Shown piece by piece: positions 35,248 to 45,108 of a stretch of 64,000 nucleotides of DNA. The stretch spans positions 42,159 through 106,158 of the forward strand of contig CAIYWC010000064.1 of assembly GCA_903929795.1 (NCBI GenBank), read 5' to 3'. Position 1 is the stretch's first letter. Every line of letters starts with the position of its first letter. A program made the position numbers and the translations under genes. Origin of the DNA: an uncultured Myxococcales bacterium. Lineage in GTDB: Bacteria; Myxococcota_A; UBA9042. Under the pieces are notes generated by a model. That model saw nothing but the letters and a program-made list of their open reading frames with translations. It did no database searches and was not told the DNA's origin.

Positions 35248-38200
35248 ATGCGCCACGCGCGATTCAAGACAGGCCTCCGTTCGATTGTCGCGCTTGTGGC
35301 GCTGGCAGTGGGCGGGACGGCTTGCGACAACACGACGACCTCGCTGCTGCGGGCGCACCAGGCCGCGAACCGCAACGAGCTCGTCGGCGGACCGGTAGCT
35401 TACGCCGATACCGGCGATTTTGTTCTGGAAAACGACAAGATTCGCGTGGCGATTCTCGGTGTGGAGCGCTCGTGGGGCCCGGGCATCTACGGCGGCAGCT
35501 TGGTCGACGCGGACATCCGCCGCAGCGACGCGCGCTACCCGATGGGTTCCGGCCGCGACCGGTTCTCGGAAATCTTTCCGTTTGCCAACCTGCTCGTGCC
35601 CGCGCCGATTGGCACGCAAGTCAGTGTTTTCAAAGATGGATCCGACGGTCAGGCTGCGACCGTCCGCGTCGAAGGCGTCGGCATGTTCCTATTCGACGGC
35701 CTCAGCATCCTGCGCCGCGACAAGACCGCGCTCGCCGCGCTCTATTCCGACCCGAAGACGGCGGTGCATTTTCGCACCGACTACACGGTGCAGCCCGGCG
35801 AATCCTTTGTGCGCATGAAGACTTGGGTCATCGTCGACGCGGAGCCGACCACCGACTACGCCGACATTCCCGGCCAGATTTGCAAGGACGACAGCGGCTG
35901 CCAGACGCCGGACATGAAGTGCGCCGCGGGCGCCGACGGCAAGCTCGCGTGTCAGTGCAAGACCCTGGACGAGCTTGGCTGTCCGGGTAAAGTCTGCGAA
36001 ACCAATGGTCAAATCGCCCATCAGTTCGACGCGTACGGCTGCGAAATCTGCGCCTGCTCGGACTCGCTGCCGATGAAATACACCGACGGCTCCGAGTCCG
36101 TGTTCGGCATCATCCTCGGCGACAGCGCGCTCGCAGCGCCCGTCAAGCGCGCGGGCGTGGGCGTCGGCGACTTCGTGTTCTTCGGCAACCAGAACGACAT
36201 CTTTGTCCCCGGCCACGGCTATGACGAGGAAAAACCCGTGTGGGACGGGCTTTTTGCCAACGTCGACCTGTTCGCCCACCCGCTGGCGTTTGACTTCGTG
36301 TCCGCGGCTGGCGGCGACGTCAGCTACGCGTATTTCTCCAAGAAAATCAACGCGACAGACAAGGACCCGGTCGTGCTCGTGCCGGTTTTCACGTCCGCCG
36401 CCACCGCGTTTGTCACCGCCAGCTTGCAGTGCGATTTCCACCGCGATTGCACCGACCCCGCGGCACCGGCGAATTGCGCTGCGCTGGAAGCTGCGTCCGT
36501 CGCCTGCCAGAGCGCGCGGGTCTACGAATTCGAGCGATTCCTTGCAGTTGGCGCCGGCGACATCGGCAGCGTGTCAGACACTGTCTTCGCGGCGCGCGGC
36601 ACGCCCACCGGCACCGTCCAGGGTTTTGTGCGCTGGCGTGACTCGGGCGCAAACGCGACCAACGCGACCGTCTTCGTGCTGCGCGACCCCGATCCCACGC
36701 AGAAATGGGCGACGGCGGATGATGTGATCACCGCCAATCACCTCATCGACGGCTCGCCCGGCGTGCTGAATGCGGTCGACGCGGACGTGGGCCTGGATCC
36801 GGTGGAAGACGGCACGTTCAGCGCGACGCTGCCGGCTGGGCACTACGTGCTGATCGCCATGGACGAAAAGAAGATCGTCGTGGGTGATCCGATCCAGCTG
36901 GAAGTGAAAGCGGGCCAGACGTATGTGGTTGCGCCGTCGCTGCCGACGCCGGCGATTGTGCACATCGAGACGACGGACGGCGCGGGTGCGGCGCTGCCGG
37001 CCAAGGCGACGGTCGTGAAGTTGGGCGCGGACGGCAAGCCGCTGTGGCGCGACGGGGGGCGGCGGCCGTATTTTGGTCAGGGACGCCTGGGCATCGGCGT
37101 GCAGTTCCTCGGCTTCGCGATGGACGGCAAGTTTGACGTGCCGCTGGAAGCGGGGCCGTACCAGGTCGTCGTTTCGCACGGGCCGGAATACGGAATTCTC
37201 AATACAAACATAACGTTGGCGGCGGCAGATGACAAGCCCGTGCAGGCGACGCTGCAGCGCGAAGTGAACACGGCGGGCTGGGTCGCGACCGACTTCCACC
37301 TCCACGCGGAGCCGAGCTTTGACTCCGGCATGCCGCTCGCGACGCGCGTCGCCACGGTGGCGTCGGAGGGGCTGGAGTACGTCGCGTCCACGGATCACGA
37401 CGTGTTGTCCAACTACCAGCCGTTCATTGAGGAATTTGGCATCCAGTCCTGGCTCAAGGCGGTCGTGGGCTCAGAAGTTTCGACGCTGGAGATCGGCCAC
37501 TACATCGGTTTTCCGTTGCAATACAACGCGTTGGATGTGCCGTCGCACGGTTCGGTCGACTGGTACTGCGAGCAGAGCCAGACGATCGTCAACAACATCC
37601 TGGCCAAGTCGGGTTTCACGTCGTCGGACAAGCCGTCGACCATCGTGGCGCACCCGCGCGACGGATTTTTGGGCTGGGCGGAGCAGGGCGGCGTGAACGC
37701 GTATTCGCTGCAGCGCGCGCTCAGCTCGCTGGAGAACGCCAATCCGGTGCTGCGGACGATGGGCTGCGATTTTGACGCCATGGAGATGTACAACGGCAAG
37801 CGCTTTGACATGGTGCACACGCCGACGACCGCGGAAGTGATGATTTTTGAACGGTGTATTTGGCGCATCGACCACTCCAAGACCGTCGCCGATCTGGACG
37901 CGGCGTGCCCGGAGCTGAACGATCCCAAGCACAGCGACCGCGGGCTGACCCAGTTTCCGCTGACCCAGTGCCCGCCCGGCGAGGCGACGACCGATTGGCT
38001 GACGTGCCAGCACCGCTACCGGATCGCGGCGGCGCAGTTCGTGTCCAGCGAGATCCTGATTCGCACGGCGGCGGAAGCGGACGCGTGGATGACGGAAGCG
38101 GCGAAGCCCGATGGCGGCGCGACGGTCGACACGCTCTCGGCGCTGTGCACGTTCCAGAATCCGGACAACCTGAGCGATCCTGGCTCCAAGCAGGCGGCGT

Positions 38201-39186
38201 TGGACGCGCTGGCGAATCCGCTCGACGCGCTGCTGGCGCCGGCGGATCAGGATCGGCCGTGCGCGCGGACCGAAGGCGTGATGGAGGACTGGAGCAATTT
38301 CATGGAGCACGGCCTCATCCGCAGCATCGTCGGCGGGTCGGACAGCCATGGCTTCAAGGGCGAGCCCGGCACGCCGCGGACGTGGATCCGCTCCAGCACG
38401 GACGTGCCGGCGTCGATTGATTCCAAGGAGATGGCGCGTAACCTGCGCGCGGGCCAGACGGTCGCGAGCTACGGGCCTTTTGTCGAGCTGACCGTGAACG
38501 GCGCGATGCCGGGCGACACGATCGCCGCCAAGGGCAAGTCGACGGTCAGCGTGCACGTGCGCGTCCAGACACCGTCGTGGTTTGCGATTGACCGGTACGA
38601 GGTGTGGTTGAACGGCCACGTGGTCAAGGAAGTGAACCTGCCGGACAGTGCGTCGCGGACGGCGCTGATCGTCGACGTGGACGACACTTTTGACGTCACG
38701 CTGCCGACCGGCCGCGACTCCTGGCTGGCGGTGAACGCGCTGGGCACGGGCGAGACCACGCTGATGCGCCCGGTGCTGCTGGACGTGCCGTTTGGCGAGC
38801 TGCAGCTGCCGCGCGTCGCGGCGATGGCGTTCTCGCATCTGGCGGTGATCAATGCGCTTTTCCCGCCGCCGGCGCGCATTCCTGACTTCTTCCCCATCTA
38901 CCCGATGGCGACGACGGGCGCGGTCTTCATCGACACCGACGGCAACGGCACCTACGACGCGCCGTTGGCCTATCCGGCTTTTTGCGGCGCGCCCTGCGAC
39001 GCCACCAGCGGCAAGATTACCGCCGGCGCGAGCAAGGACAAGCCTTGCAGCGCCATCGAAGGCGACTTCGTCTGCCTGACGCCGGAAGGGGTCTGCGGCC
39101 TCGACGTGCCCGGCGTCTGCAGTATTTACGACGCGGAGACCAAAGCCGCGCTGCACGGCGCCATCGGCTTTCACGGCGGCAAGTAG
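35248..39186 (+). CDS. large PHP-domain lipoprotein (CehA/McbA-like metallohydrolase)
   Basis: A 1,312-residue lipoprotein (lipobox VGGTAC). Residues ~25-640 are beta-rich modules. They include a Cys cluster (ICKDDSGCQTPDMKC, CEICACS) and carboxypeptidase-like beta-sandwich segments (TGTVQGFVRW, LPAGHYVLIAMD). The PHP metal site starts at H684/H686 in DFHLHAEPSF and continues with ASTDHD, IVAHPRDG and VGGSDSHG, the full set of His/Asp ligands. A C-terminal region (~1090-1312) adds beta modules and Cys pairs. It has no polymerase partner, so it is a stand-alone hydrolase of the CehA/McbA type, some of which cleave carbamate, amide or phosphoester bonds. GGGAGG lies 5 nt before the ATG. Confidence 0.85.
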   Translation: MRHARFKTGLRSIVALVALAVGGTACDNTTTSLLRAHQAANRNELVGGPVAYADTGDFVLENDKIRVAILGVERSWGPGIYGGSLVDADIRRSDARYPMGSGRDRFSEIFPFANLLVPAPIGTQVSVFKDGSDGQAATVRVEGVGMFLFDGLSILRRDKTALAALYSDPKTAVHFRTDYTVQPGESFVRMKTWVIVDAEPTTDYADIPGQICKDDSGCQTPDMKCAAGADGKLACQCKTLDELGCPGKVCETNGQIAHQFDAYGCEICACSDSLPMKYTDGSESVFGIILGDSALAAPVKRAGVGVGDFVFFGNQNDIFVPGHGYDEEKPVWDGLFANVDLFAHPLAFDFVSAAGGDVSYAYFSKKINATDKDPVVLVPVFTSAATAFVTASLQCDFHRDCTDPAAPANCAALEAASVACQSARVYEFERFLAVGAGDIGSVSDTVFAARGTPTGTVQGFVRWRDSGANATNATVFVLRDPDPTQKWATADDVITANHLIDGSPGVLNAVDADVGLDPVEDGTFSATLPAGHYVLIAMDEKKIVVGDPIQLEVKAGQTYVVAPSLPTPAIVHIETTDGAGAALPAKATVVKLGADGKPLWRDGGRRPYFGQGRLGIGVQFLGFAMDGKFDVPLEAGPYQVVVSHGPEYGILNTNITLAAADDKPVQATLQREVNTAGWVATDFHLHAEPSFDSGMPLATRVATVASEGLEYVASTDHDVLSNYQPFIEEFGIQSWLKAVVGSEVSTLEIGHYIGFPLQYNALDVPSHGSVDWYCEQSQTIVNNILAKSGFTSSDKPSTIVAHPRDGFLGWAEQGGVNAYSLQRALSSLENANPVLRTMGCDFDAMEMYNGKRFDMVHTPTTAEVMIFERCIWRIDHSKTVADLDAACPELNDPKHSDRGLTQFPLTQCPPGEATTDWLTCQHRYRIAAAQFVSSEILIRTAAEADAWMTEAAKPDGGATVDTLSALCTFQNPDNLSDPGSKQAALDALANPLDALLAPADQDRPCARTEGVMEDWSNFMEHGLIRSIVGGSDSHGFKGEPGTPRTWIRSSTDVPASIDSKEMARNLRAGQTVASYGPFVELTVNGAMPGDTIAAKGKSTVSVHVRVQTPSWFAIDRYEVWLNGHVVKEVNLPDSASRTALIVDVDDTFDVTLPTGRDSWLAVNALGTGETTLMRPVLLDVPFGELQLPRVAAMAFSHLAVINALFPPPARIPDFFPIYPMATTGAVFIDTDGNGTYDAPLAYPAFCGAPCDATSGKITAGASKDKPCSAIEGDFVCLTPEGVCGLDVPGVCSIYDAETKAALHGAIGFHGGK

Positions 39187-39194
39187 GGGCGCAC

Positions 39195-39392
<198 letters not shown>

Positions 39393-39521
39393 GGCGACGT
39401 GCGGCAAGAACTGGCCGTGGGGGACGCCTGTCGCTGGGTCGCCGAGTGCGCCCGCTGCGCGATGCGCCCGACGACACACGCCTGGGACGCGATCGGGTTG
39501 TTTTTGCGCGGGCCCTGACCG

Positions 39522-39965
39522 TCAGCCTGCGCCCGTCCCGGTCGTCAAGTTGGGCAGCTTCAGGAACCGCTGGATGCGCACGTAGTTCGCGCCAAACAGC
39601 CACGTGCCCGCCAGCGCGCCCGCCAGCACCGCCAGCGCGTAGATCTTGCCCTCGCCCAGCGTGACCAGGATCGGCCCGGGGCACATGCCCGTCATCGCCC
39701 AGCCGACGCCAAACAGCAGCCCGCCTGGCAGACTGCCGCCGTGGATCGGCTTGGCGGCGAGCTGGATCGGCTTACCCGTCAGCGTGCGGCCATAGCGCCC
39801 CAGCAGCCAGAGCCCAGGCGCCGTCAGGCCCACGCCGACCGCCAGCAGCCCGTACATGTGGAACGAGTCAAAAAGAAACATGTGCTGGATCACGTCGAAA
39901 TCCGCGGCGCCGCTGCGGCTGAGCAGGAATCCGAACGCGACCGACAGGACAAAAACCAGAGCCAT
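39522..39965 (-). CDS. YeeE/YedE-type sulfur transporter, second half protein
   Basis: A 147-residue membrane protein with four helices and the motif GWAMTGMCPGPIL, which matches the conserved Cys region of YeeE/YedE (DUF6691-type) proteins. It forms the C-terminal partner of the 164-residue protein encoded just upstream. YeeE-like channels carry thiosulfate or related sulfur compounds across the inner membrane using conserved Cys residues. The gap to the upstream gene is 9 nt, so the two are an operon. Confidence 0.85.
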   Translation of the reverse strand: MALVFVLSVAFGFLLSRSGAADFDVIQHMFLFDSFHMYGLLAVGVGLTAPGLWLLGRYGRTLTGKPIQLAAKPIHGGSLPGGLLFGVGWAMTGMCPGPILVTLGEGKIYALAVLAGALAGTWLFGANYVRIQRFLKLPNLTTGTGAG

Positions 39966-39974
39966 GACAAGTCC

Positions 39975-40469
39975 TTACGGTGCGATGACGCGCCAGAGGA
40001 GGTTGGCGGTCAGGATGCCGCTCGCCATGAAGGCGAGCACACTGACCAAGCTGCCGGGCTGCATGCGTGCCATGCCGTAAATGCCGTGGCCGCTTGTGCA
40101 GCCGCCGGCCATGCGCGTGCCGACGCCCGTGAGCAGACCGCCGGCAAAGAACCACGCGATTTTGCTGGCGTGGTCGAGGTGCAAGCGCGTGTCGAGCATC
40201 CCGGCGTTCCAGGTCGGCTGCCATGGACCGGACGTGATCGAAGACAACACGCCGCCGCAGACGAGCCCTGCGAACATCACCAGCCGCCAGTGCGACCGCA
40301 GCTCGGGTCGCGCGAAGTACGGCGCTTTGCTCGCGAGCGAACAGAATTCCTCCAGGCCGGTCGACACGCCCAGCGCGCGGTTGCCAACAGCCTGTAAAGT
40401 CAGGGTAATGGCGGCGATTCCCGCGCCGGCGATCGCAAAATGCCAAGGTTCCAGATCGTGCAGCAACAT
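39975..40469 (-). CDS. YeeE/YedE-type sulfur transporter, first half protein
   Basis: A 164-residue membrane protein with four helices and the YeeE signature GTRMAGGCTSGHG containing the substrate-contacting Cys. The start at 40469 is supported by AGGGAG about 6 nt upstream (AGGGAGCGGCC-ATG). The frame is open further upstream but the extension is Arg-rich and not membrane-like. With the next gene it makes a two-subunit version of the E. coli single-chain YeeE. Confidence 0.85.
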   Translation of the reverse strand: MLLHDLEPWHFAIAGAGIAAITLTLQAVGNRALGVSTGLEEFCSLASKAPYFARPELRSHWRLVMFAGLVCGGVLSSITSGPWQPTWNAGMLDTRLHLDHASKIAWFFAGGLLTGVGTRMAGGCTSGHGIYGMARMQPGSLVSVLAFMASGILTANLLWRVIAP

Positions 40470-40731
40470 GGCCGCTCCCTGCAGCCGGTGCGGCCGCGTC
40501 TCCGAGTCTCGCATCCGCCGCGCGCGCTGCCAAATGTCGCGGGCAGCTCGTTTTCCCCATCGACCGCGCGGATTCCCCCGCTTTCTGGGTGCAGCGCGCG
40601 TCCGATGCCTGACGGGAACCGCGGTTGCCGCTGTCGATTTCGCAAGTTCGGCGCCAAAACGCCCGACTGGTGCGGTTTTTGCAGCGATGGAAGATGGTTG
40701 CCGCGATGCGGCTGGAGACGTGAGGCAGGCC

Positions 40732-41724
40732 ATGCGTACGCAAGGAGCACAAGCCAGGTTCTGGGCAGTCGTTGCGCTGTCGGCATCTTGTGTCGCCGGG
40801 TGCGTCAGTTCCGCGGGAGACGTGGGTGCGGACGACGAGGACGCGGCGGTCCTGTCGTCCGTCAGCCTCGCGTTGACGGCTCAGGACGCAGTGTCGAGCG
40901 ACGCTTCCGCAACGACGACTGCGGTTGCCGCGTCATCCGACCGGCTGTACGGCGTGACCGTGGACAACATCGCGAAGTTGCCGTCCATTCTCGCGGCGCT
41001 CGGGCGGATCGGCGCAAAGCACCGGCCGATCGCCCGGATTGTGTTTGACGAGGGCGTGTCGCCCGGCGAGTACGCGCAAGCGGTGCCGGCAATCCACGCG
41101 CAGAGCGCGGTCATGGGCGAGATTCTGGACTCGGAATACGTCGGCACGGTCAGCGTCGCGGCGTACGTGGCGCGGGCTCAGGCGTATCTGGCGGCGTTTC
41201 CAACCACGGTCGACGTCTGGGAGATCGGTAATGAAATCAATGGTGAATGGCTGGTTGCGCCTGGTGGAACGAACGCAGATGTCGTCGCAAAAATGACGGG
41301 TGCGTATTCCGTGATCAAGTCGGCTGGTAGGCGCACCGCGCTGACGCTCTACTACAACAAGAATTGCTGGTCATCGCCGAAAAACGAAATGTTTACTTGG
41401 GTCAACGCCAACGTTCCGGCGCAAATGCGCACCGGCTTGGACTACGTCCTGGTCAGCTACTACGAGGACGACTGCAACGGCCTGCAGCCCAACTGGAACG
41501 CGGTCTTCACGCAGCTGCGGCAAATTTTTCCGACCGCCAAGCTGGGAATCGGCGAGTGCGGCACCAGCAAAGCGGCCAGCAAGGCCTCGTACATCAACAA
41601 GTATTATGGGATGAGCGTCAACGTTCCCGGCTATATCGGCGGCTATTTCTGGTGGTATTTTTATGAGGACATGGTGCCCGATACCAAGTCGTTGTTCGCG
41701 ACGCTGCTGGCGGCCATGCCCTGA
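40732..41724 (+). CDS. glycoside-hydrolase-like lipoprotein (clan GH-A fold)
   Basis: A 330-residue lipoprotein (signal peptide with VAGC lipobox, Ala/Asp/Ser linker to about residue 60). The globular domain looks like a TIM barrel. A strand-4 motif VWEIGNEINGEW has the Asn-Glu pair of the acid/base residue. A strand-7 motif LGIGECGTSKA carries a second Glu where the nucleophile lies, and GGYFWWYFYEDM is a strand-8 aromatic motif. This is the clan GH-A layout (GH5/GH39-like), but I cannot name the family or substrate. Start at the ATG at 40732 with GAGG 6 nt before it. Confidence 0.72.
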   Translation: MRTQGAQARFWAVVALSASCVAGCVSSAGDVGADDEDAAVLSSVSLALTAQDAVSSDASATTTAVAASSDRLYGVTVDNIAKLPSILAALGRIGAKHRPIARIVFDEGVSPGEYAQAVPAIHAQSAVMGEILDSEYVGTVSVAAYVARAQAYLAAFPTTVDVWEIGNEINGEWLVAPGGTNADVVAKMTGAYSVIKSAGRRTALTLYYNKNCWSSPKNEMFTWVNANVPAQMRTGLDYVLVSYYEDDCNGLQPNWNAVFTQLRQIFPTAKLGIGECGTSKAASKASYINKYYGMSVNVPGYIGGYFWWYFYEDMVPDTKSLFATLLAAMP

Positions 41725-41765
41725 CGTCGCCGCCCGCCGCGCCTTGTCCGACAGTCGCAGTGGGC

Positions 41766-41787
41766 GCCGCCCGCTTCGCGGCATTTT
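41766..41787 (+). terminator. weak terminator-like hairpin
   Basis: GCCGC (41766-41770), a 7-nt loop and GCGGC (41778-41782) are followed by ATTTT. The stem is only 5 bp. It may end the glycosidase-like transcript, about 40 nt after the stop. Confidence 0.25.
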
Positions 41788-41883
41788 CCCGCGCCGACTC
41801 CCGCCAAACCGCGTGCCCACGCGCGCAGGGACTTCCGCCGCGCCCGGCTTTCTGTTCAACTATCGGGCCCGGGAGGCGCGCGT

Positions 41884-44800
41884 TTGACCGTTCCAGTGAC
41901 CCAAACTTCGCAGGTGCCCACGCCGCAGCGGTCGTTCAATGAGCGCGTGCTGCGCTGGCTGCGCACGCTCTTTGGCATGAAGCGCGTCGACCAGCCCGTG
42001 CTGGTGCAGTCCGCGCCGCTGTTTGCAGTCGTCACGGCGGCGAGCGTGGTCATCGCCACGTTCACCCGCGCGGTGTTCCTGACCGACCACGAGACCAAGA
42101 TGTTGCCGTGGATGTTCCTCGGCTCGTCGGTCTTTACAGCGGTCGCGTCCATCGCGTATGTCGGCATCATGGAGCGCACGTCGCTGACGCGGCGCTTTTT
42201 GGGCCTGCTGATCTTGGCGCAAATCTCCTTTGCTGCCCTGCATTTGGCTTATCCGCTGCATCCCAAGGGCATCGCGCTGGTACAGCTGGTGTGGTGTACC
42301 GGCATCGCCAACCTGATCCTGTTGCAAGCCTGGAACATGATGTCTGCGCTGGTCCCGTCGCGTCAGGGCAAGCGGCTGTTTCCCGTGCTCGCGGCGGTTT
42401 CGACGCTGGGCGCGGCGGCGGGCGGCGGTCTGGTCAGCCTGTTTCTCAGCCGCGGCATGGAGGCGCGGCACCTGCTGTGGGTCGTGCTCGCGCTGCTGGC
42501 GTGGCCGCTGTGGAAGGTGCCGCGGATTGTGCGCACGGTGACCGGCCTGACCGCCGATGCCGCCGAGGATCAGGCGCAAGCCGGGCGCATGCCGTCGACG
42601 GAGATCCGCAAGGAGCGCGGCAGCGATATCCTGCGTGGTTTCCGCAATATTCGCGACACGCCGCTGTTGCTCCGCCTGGCGCTTCTCGTCTTCCTGCTGC
42701 AGGTCGCGTCGCTCATCCTCGACTACCAGTTCTCCACCGAGCTGAAGTCGCGCTACGCCCACGACAAGAACTCGATCGCTGGGTTTTTGGGGACGTACTA
42801 TGCGATTTCCAATTTCGTGGCGTTCTTCGTCGCGCTGGTCGCAACCGGGCGGATCGTGCGGTTGGTCGGCATCGGCGTAGCGATCTCGGCGAGCGCGATC
42901 ATCATCGGCATCGGCAGCCTGTTTTACATGGTGTCCAAGACCCACGAGCTGCCGTACGCGTTCTGGGCCATCGTCGCGACGTCGTTCATGGAGCGCATCG
43001 GCCAGTTCGCGTTGACGCGCAACGCCATGCAAATGCTGGTCATGCCGCTGGACGCGAAGAAAGGCGAGCGCGCCAAGACGCTGATCGACGGCGTGGTCTA
43101 CCGCGTCGGCACGGCGTCGGTGTCGATTGCGTTGTTGGTCATGGCGCCGACGGCCGCGCAGCTCGGGCTGCTGTCCTGGGGCACGGCGCTCGCCTGCGTG
43201 GGCGTGGTGATTCTGGGCTTGGCGATGGCGCCGCATTACCGCCGCGCGCTGTTCGAGGGCCTGCGAGCCCGGCGCGTCGACTCGGACGCCGATCCGCAGA
43301 CGCAGGAGCTGCTGCAGCAAAATGCCCTGCGTGAAGCCCAGCAGCGGCTGCGGGCCGAGCGTCCGGCCGAGATTATCCAGGCGCTGGAGATGGTGCGCGA
43401 GCTGCGGCTGCCGGTGGACGTGAACGATTTGCTGGCGGCGGCGCGCAATGGCGACACGGAGGTGGCCCGGCGCGCGCTGGAGGTCATGAGCGAGCTGGGC
43501 ATGAAGCCGGAGCGCCAGCTGCTGCTGGGCCTGCTGACCAAGGACAAGGCCGCGCCGGTGCTGCGCGAGGGCCTGCGGCTGCTGGCGCACTACCCGGACA
43601 AGGGCTTGATTCCCTTGGTGTCCCCGTTCATGCACCACGACGATCTGGCCGTGGCGCGGCTGGCCGTGATGTGGATGCGCAGCGCAGGCGGCGAGCACGT
43701 GACCTCGCGGATTCACCGCGATTTGATTGACGATTTGCGCAGCCAGACCAGCGAGCGCCGGGCGCGCGCGGTGTTCATTTCCGGCGGCTACCAGAACGAT
43801 CCGGCGTTCGACCTAGTGTCGATGATCGACGATCCGGCGATGACCGTGCGGCTCAACGCGGTGCAGTCGATGGGCCAGATCGGCTCGCCGGAGTTCATCG
43901 ACCCGCTGATCAAGGCGCTGGGCCAGGCGGATTTGGTGCCGGCGGCTTCGCAGGCGCTGCTGCGCTTTGGGCCGCCGCTGGTCGGCGCGCTGTCCGAGAT
44001 CATCGCGGAGCGGCCGCCGCACCCGGCGATCCAGCTGCGGCTGTTTCGCGTCATCGAGCGCTTTGGCACCAACGAGGCGCGCGATTTCCTGATGCAGCAG
44101 CTCCTGCCGTCGCATGAATCCGTGGTGCGCGACGCTGCGGTGCAGTCGCTGTGGCGCATGGCGCGCGAGCCGGAGCGGCCGCGGCCGCCGCGCAGCTGGC
44201 TGACCAACCAGCTGTTGCGCGAGATCGAGCGGCTCAAGCGCTATCAGATCATCGAGCTGATCGCGGCGGGGCAGACCCTGCGACACAAGTTTTTCCACAG
44301 TGAACTCGCGGCGTTGCGCATTCAGTCCGAGACGCGCAGCTTTCGGCTCCTGGGGCTGCTGCACTCGCGCGCGGCGATGCACCGGGCGTTCATGTACTAC
44401 CGGAGCACGCAGCAGCGGATTCGCTCGAACGCGATCGAGCTGCTGGACCAGCACCTGACCGAGCCGGAGCTCAAGCCGTTTGTGGCGCTTGTCGAGCAGC
44501 GCGCGGATGCGGTGCTGGCCGGGCCGGCGGACGGCGCGACGATGATGAACCTCGGCGCGATCACGCTCGACCTGAACGTGCTGCTGAAGGAAGAGACGTG
44601 GCTGGCGCGCGTCTGGAAGTGGGTGGAACAGCCCAAGGGGGACAAGATGGCCCGCGATCCGATGGATATGGTGTTCCTGCTCAAGGCGGTGCCGCTGTTC
44701 AGCGACCTCAGCGGCGAGCAGCTGTTGCCGCTGACGGACATTGTCCAGCAGGTGCATGTGGAGCAGGGCGATCTGGTGTTTGCGGAAGGCGAGCCGGGCG

Positions 44801-45108
44801 ACCACCTGTACGTGATTGTCGAAGGCGACGTGGACGTGCTGAACGGCGGCGAGCGGCGCGCGTCGCTGCATGTCAAGGAATGCTTTGGCGAAATGGCGCT
44901 TTTGGACGCCTCGCCGCGGTCGGCTTCCTGCCGCGCTGCAACCAACCTGGAGCTGCTGGCGATCGCCCGCGACGACTTTCAGGATCTGCTCGACTTGCAC
45001 CCGGCGCTGGCCCGCGGCGTGATTCGGGTCCTCACCCAACGGCTGCGGGCTGCCAATGAGCACGCGGCGGAAGCCAAACCGGCGCTTCAAGGCAAGTCAG
45101 CCTCTTGA
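41884..45108 (+). CDS. transporter fused to HEAT repeats and a cyclic nucleotide-binding domain
   Basis: A 1,074-residue protein. Residues ~40-460 contain about twelve membrane helices with the MFS/ATP-ADP-translocase (NTT)-like layout (VVIATFTRAVFLTDHE, AWNMMSALVPSRQGKRLFPVL). Residues ~470-890 are soluble alpha-helical HEAT-like repeats (PGEI-, RLAVMWMRSAGG, MGQIGSPEFIDPLIKAL). Residues ~930-1055 are a cNMP-binding domain. Its phosphate-binding cassette FGEMALLDASPRSAS keeps the Gly-Glu and Arg that bind cAMP/cGMP. A TTG at 41884 with GGGAGG 7 nt upstream is the start. This suggests transport gated or tuned by a cyclic nucleotide. The transported solute is unknown. Confidence 0.85.
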   Translation: MTVPVTQTSQVPTPQRSFNERVLRWLRTLFGMKRVDQPVLVQSAPLFAVVTAASVVIATFTRAVFLTDHETKMLPWMFLGSSVFTAVASIAYVGIMERTSLTRRFLGLLILAQISFAALHLAYPLHPKGIALVQLVWCTGIANLILLQAWNMMSALVPSRQGKRLFPVLAAVSTLGAAAGGGLVSLFLSRGMEARHLLWVVLALLAWPLWKVPRIVRTVTGLTADAAEDQAQAGRMPSTEIRKERGSDILRGFRNIRDTPLLLRLALLVFLLQVASLILDYQFSTELKSRYAHDKNSIAGFLGTYYAISNFVAFFVALVATGRIVRLVGIGVAISASAIIIGIGSLFYMVSKTHELPYAFWAIVATSFMERIGQFALTRNAMQMLVMPLDAKKGERAKTLIDGVVYRVGTASVSIALLVMAPTAAQLGLLSWGTALACVGVVILGLAMAPHYRRALFEGLRARRVDSDADPQTQELLQQNALREAQQRLRAERPAEIIQALEMVRELRLPVDVNDLLAAARNGDTEVARRALEVMSELGMKPERQLLLGLLTKDKAAPVLREGLRLLAHYPDKGLIPLVSPFMHHDDLAVARLAVMWMRSAGGEHVTSRIHRDLIDDLRSQTSERRARAVFISGGYQNDPAFDLVSMIDDPAMTVRLNAVQSMGQIGSPEFIDPLIKALGQADLVPAASQALLRFGPPLVGALSEIIAERPPHPAIQLRLFRVIERFGTNEARDFLMQQLLPSHESVVRDAAVQSLWRMAREPERPRPPRSWLTNQLLREIERLKRYQIIELIAAGQTLRHKFFHSELAALRIQSETRSFRLLGLLHSRAAMHRAFMYYRSTQQRIRSNAIELLDQHLTEPELKPFVALVEQRADAVLAGPADGATMMNLGAITLDLNVLLKEETWLARVWKWVEQPKGDKMARDPMDMVFLLKAVPLFSDLSGEQLLPLTDIVQQVHVEQGDLVFAEGEPGDHLYVIVEGDVDVLNGGERRASLHVKECFGEMALLDASPRSASCRAATNLELLAIARDDFQDLLDLHPALARGVIRVLTQRLRAANEHAAEAKPALQGKSAS

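Noticed and set aside
39399..39518. 39-codon GTG frame between the PHP operon and the YeeE genes
   Set aside because: AAGG lies only a few bases upstream and it has a CxxC pair, but length and composition are not enough to call a gene.
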